NCBI RefSeq assembly: GCF_001642475.1
Contig: NW_019173960.1
Span: 186,001-250,000 of the forward strand
Direction: 5' to 3'
Origin: Fonsecaea monophora
Lineage: Eukaryota > Ascomycota > Eurotiomycetes > Chaetothyriales > Herpotrichiellaceae
DNA: 64,000 nucleotides
Shown piece after piece: positions 63,679 to 64,000 of this stretch (positions are counted from its first letter, which is position 1; every line of letters begins with the position of its first letter). The position numbers and the translations under genes were made by a program. The notes below the pieces were generated by a model, which did no database searches, had not been told where the DNA came from, and was given only the letters and a program-made list of their open reading frames with translations.

Positions 63679-64000
63679 TCACTGCTGCGAGATCAATGCT
63701 TCGAGCCGCTCAATCACGACGTCGTCGACCTCAAGATATCCTCCGGCTCTGATTTCTTCTCGGCGCCGGTTCGAGCGCTCAAAGGGGAGCCTCAGAGCAT
63801 GTCCAGGAAGGGTCGGGGTAGTATGGAAAGCGGTAATGAGATTTCCCACTTCGCGCTTGAAATCAGCCATCGGTCTGAATTTTGCCGGGTCGATGGCCAT
63901 GATGAAGTATCCAAACTCTTCCAGATTTGGCGGCAGTGCAGGAGAGCCGGCCAGAATCCCTAGTAGTTGGACCGCTATAGCCAAACCACTCCCTTTTGCA
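63679..64000 (-). CDS. Malate/L-lactate dehydrogenase family (Ldh_2) C-terminus, 5' part outside window
   Basis: The frame is open through the right edge of the window and reads AKGSGLAIAVQLLGILAGSP, the conserved late helix of the Ldh_2 / malate-ureidoglycolate-lactate dehydrogenase family. It is followed by EEFGYFIMAIDPAKFRPM and a C-terminal helical tail ending RLEALISQQ. Only about the last 107 residues are present. NAD(P)-dependent oxidation of a 2-hydroxy acid is the family reaction. It lies tail to tail with malic enzyme. Confidence 0.85.
   Translation of the reverse strand, partial: AKGSGLAIAVQLLGILAGSPALPPNLEEFGYFIMAIDPAKFRPMADFKREVGNLITAFHTTPTLPGHALRLPFERSNRRREEIRAGGYLEVDDVVIERLEALISQQ

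Noticed and set aside
1..64000. tRNA, rRNA, CRISPR, transposon and prophage signals
   Set aside because: Scanned by eye for T-arm-like GGTTCGAATCC motifs, long direct repeats and transposase motifs; the few GTTCGA hits are inside coding exons.

Overview
The window is nuclear DNA of a filamentous ascomycete (Pezizomycotina). Most genes carry 1-8 short GT...AG introns of about 45-115 nt, many with GTAAGT or GTGAGT donors. The gene families are typically fungal: ADM-B-type ADAM protease, Zn2Cys6 and bZIP-DUF3425 regulators, HbrB, a BRE4/FUSC-like protein, Spc24, Nam9 and Gon7. Eurotiomycetes, perhaps black yeasts (Chaetothyriales), would fit, but the lineage is an inference. I saw no transposon, tRNA, rRNA or CRISPR. 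All coding coordinates below were reassembled by hand across introns; exon limits are in the evidence text.

Region by region. 1-10 kb holds housekeeping genes: the end of an ADAM metalloprotease, a kynurenine-type aminotransferase, the Mgs1/WRNIP1 ATPase and a conserved fungal protein of unknown function. 10.4-25.2 kb is a compact metabolic gene cluster: proline dehydrogenase (PRODH), a peroxisomal-looking FAD amine/imine oxidase, a mitochondrial carrier, a cupin, a P5C reductase, a DapA/HOGA-type aldolase, a nine-exon Zn2Cys6 regulator and P5C dehydrogenase (P5CDH). 25.7-27.4 kb is methylmalonate-semialdehyde dehydrogenase. 28-64 kb returns to housekeeping genes: a large FUSC/BRE4-like membrane protein, calnexin, Mde1, a small coiled-coil protein, Vps39, Gon7, HbrB, an alpha/beta hydrolase, a bZIP factor, a cupredoxin-like surface protein, an HSL-type hydrolase, a RING-H2 ligase, Fis1, Spc24, Nam9, thioredoxin reductase, a HAD hydrolase, malic enzyme and the end of an Ldh_2-family dehydrogenase. 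Several pairs share divergent promoters (calnexin/Mde1, Gon7/HbrB, Fis1/Spc24, Trr1/HAD).

The main discovery candidate is the 10.4-25.2 kb cluster. Every intergenic promoter region in it contains the palindromic motif CGG-N8-CCG, mostly 94-185 bp from a start codon. There is one copy each upstream of PRODH, oxidase/carrier, cupin, P5C reductase and aldolase, and three between the divergent regulator and P5CDH. This is what a pathway-specific Zn2Cys6 dimer would be expected to bind. The enzyme set (imino-acid dehydrogenase, P5CDH, DapA-family aldolase, imine reductase) fits catabolism of hydroxyproline or a related cyclic imino acid, perhaps split between mitochondria and peroxisomes: the oxidase ends in ARL and the aldolase in SRL.

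Three genes (aldolase, cupredoxin-like protein, RING ligase) are each interrupted by one apparent single-base indel in a short C/G run. This pattern looks more like consensus errors in the assembly than three independent pseudogenes.
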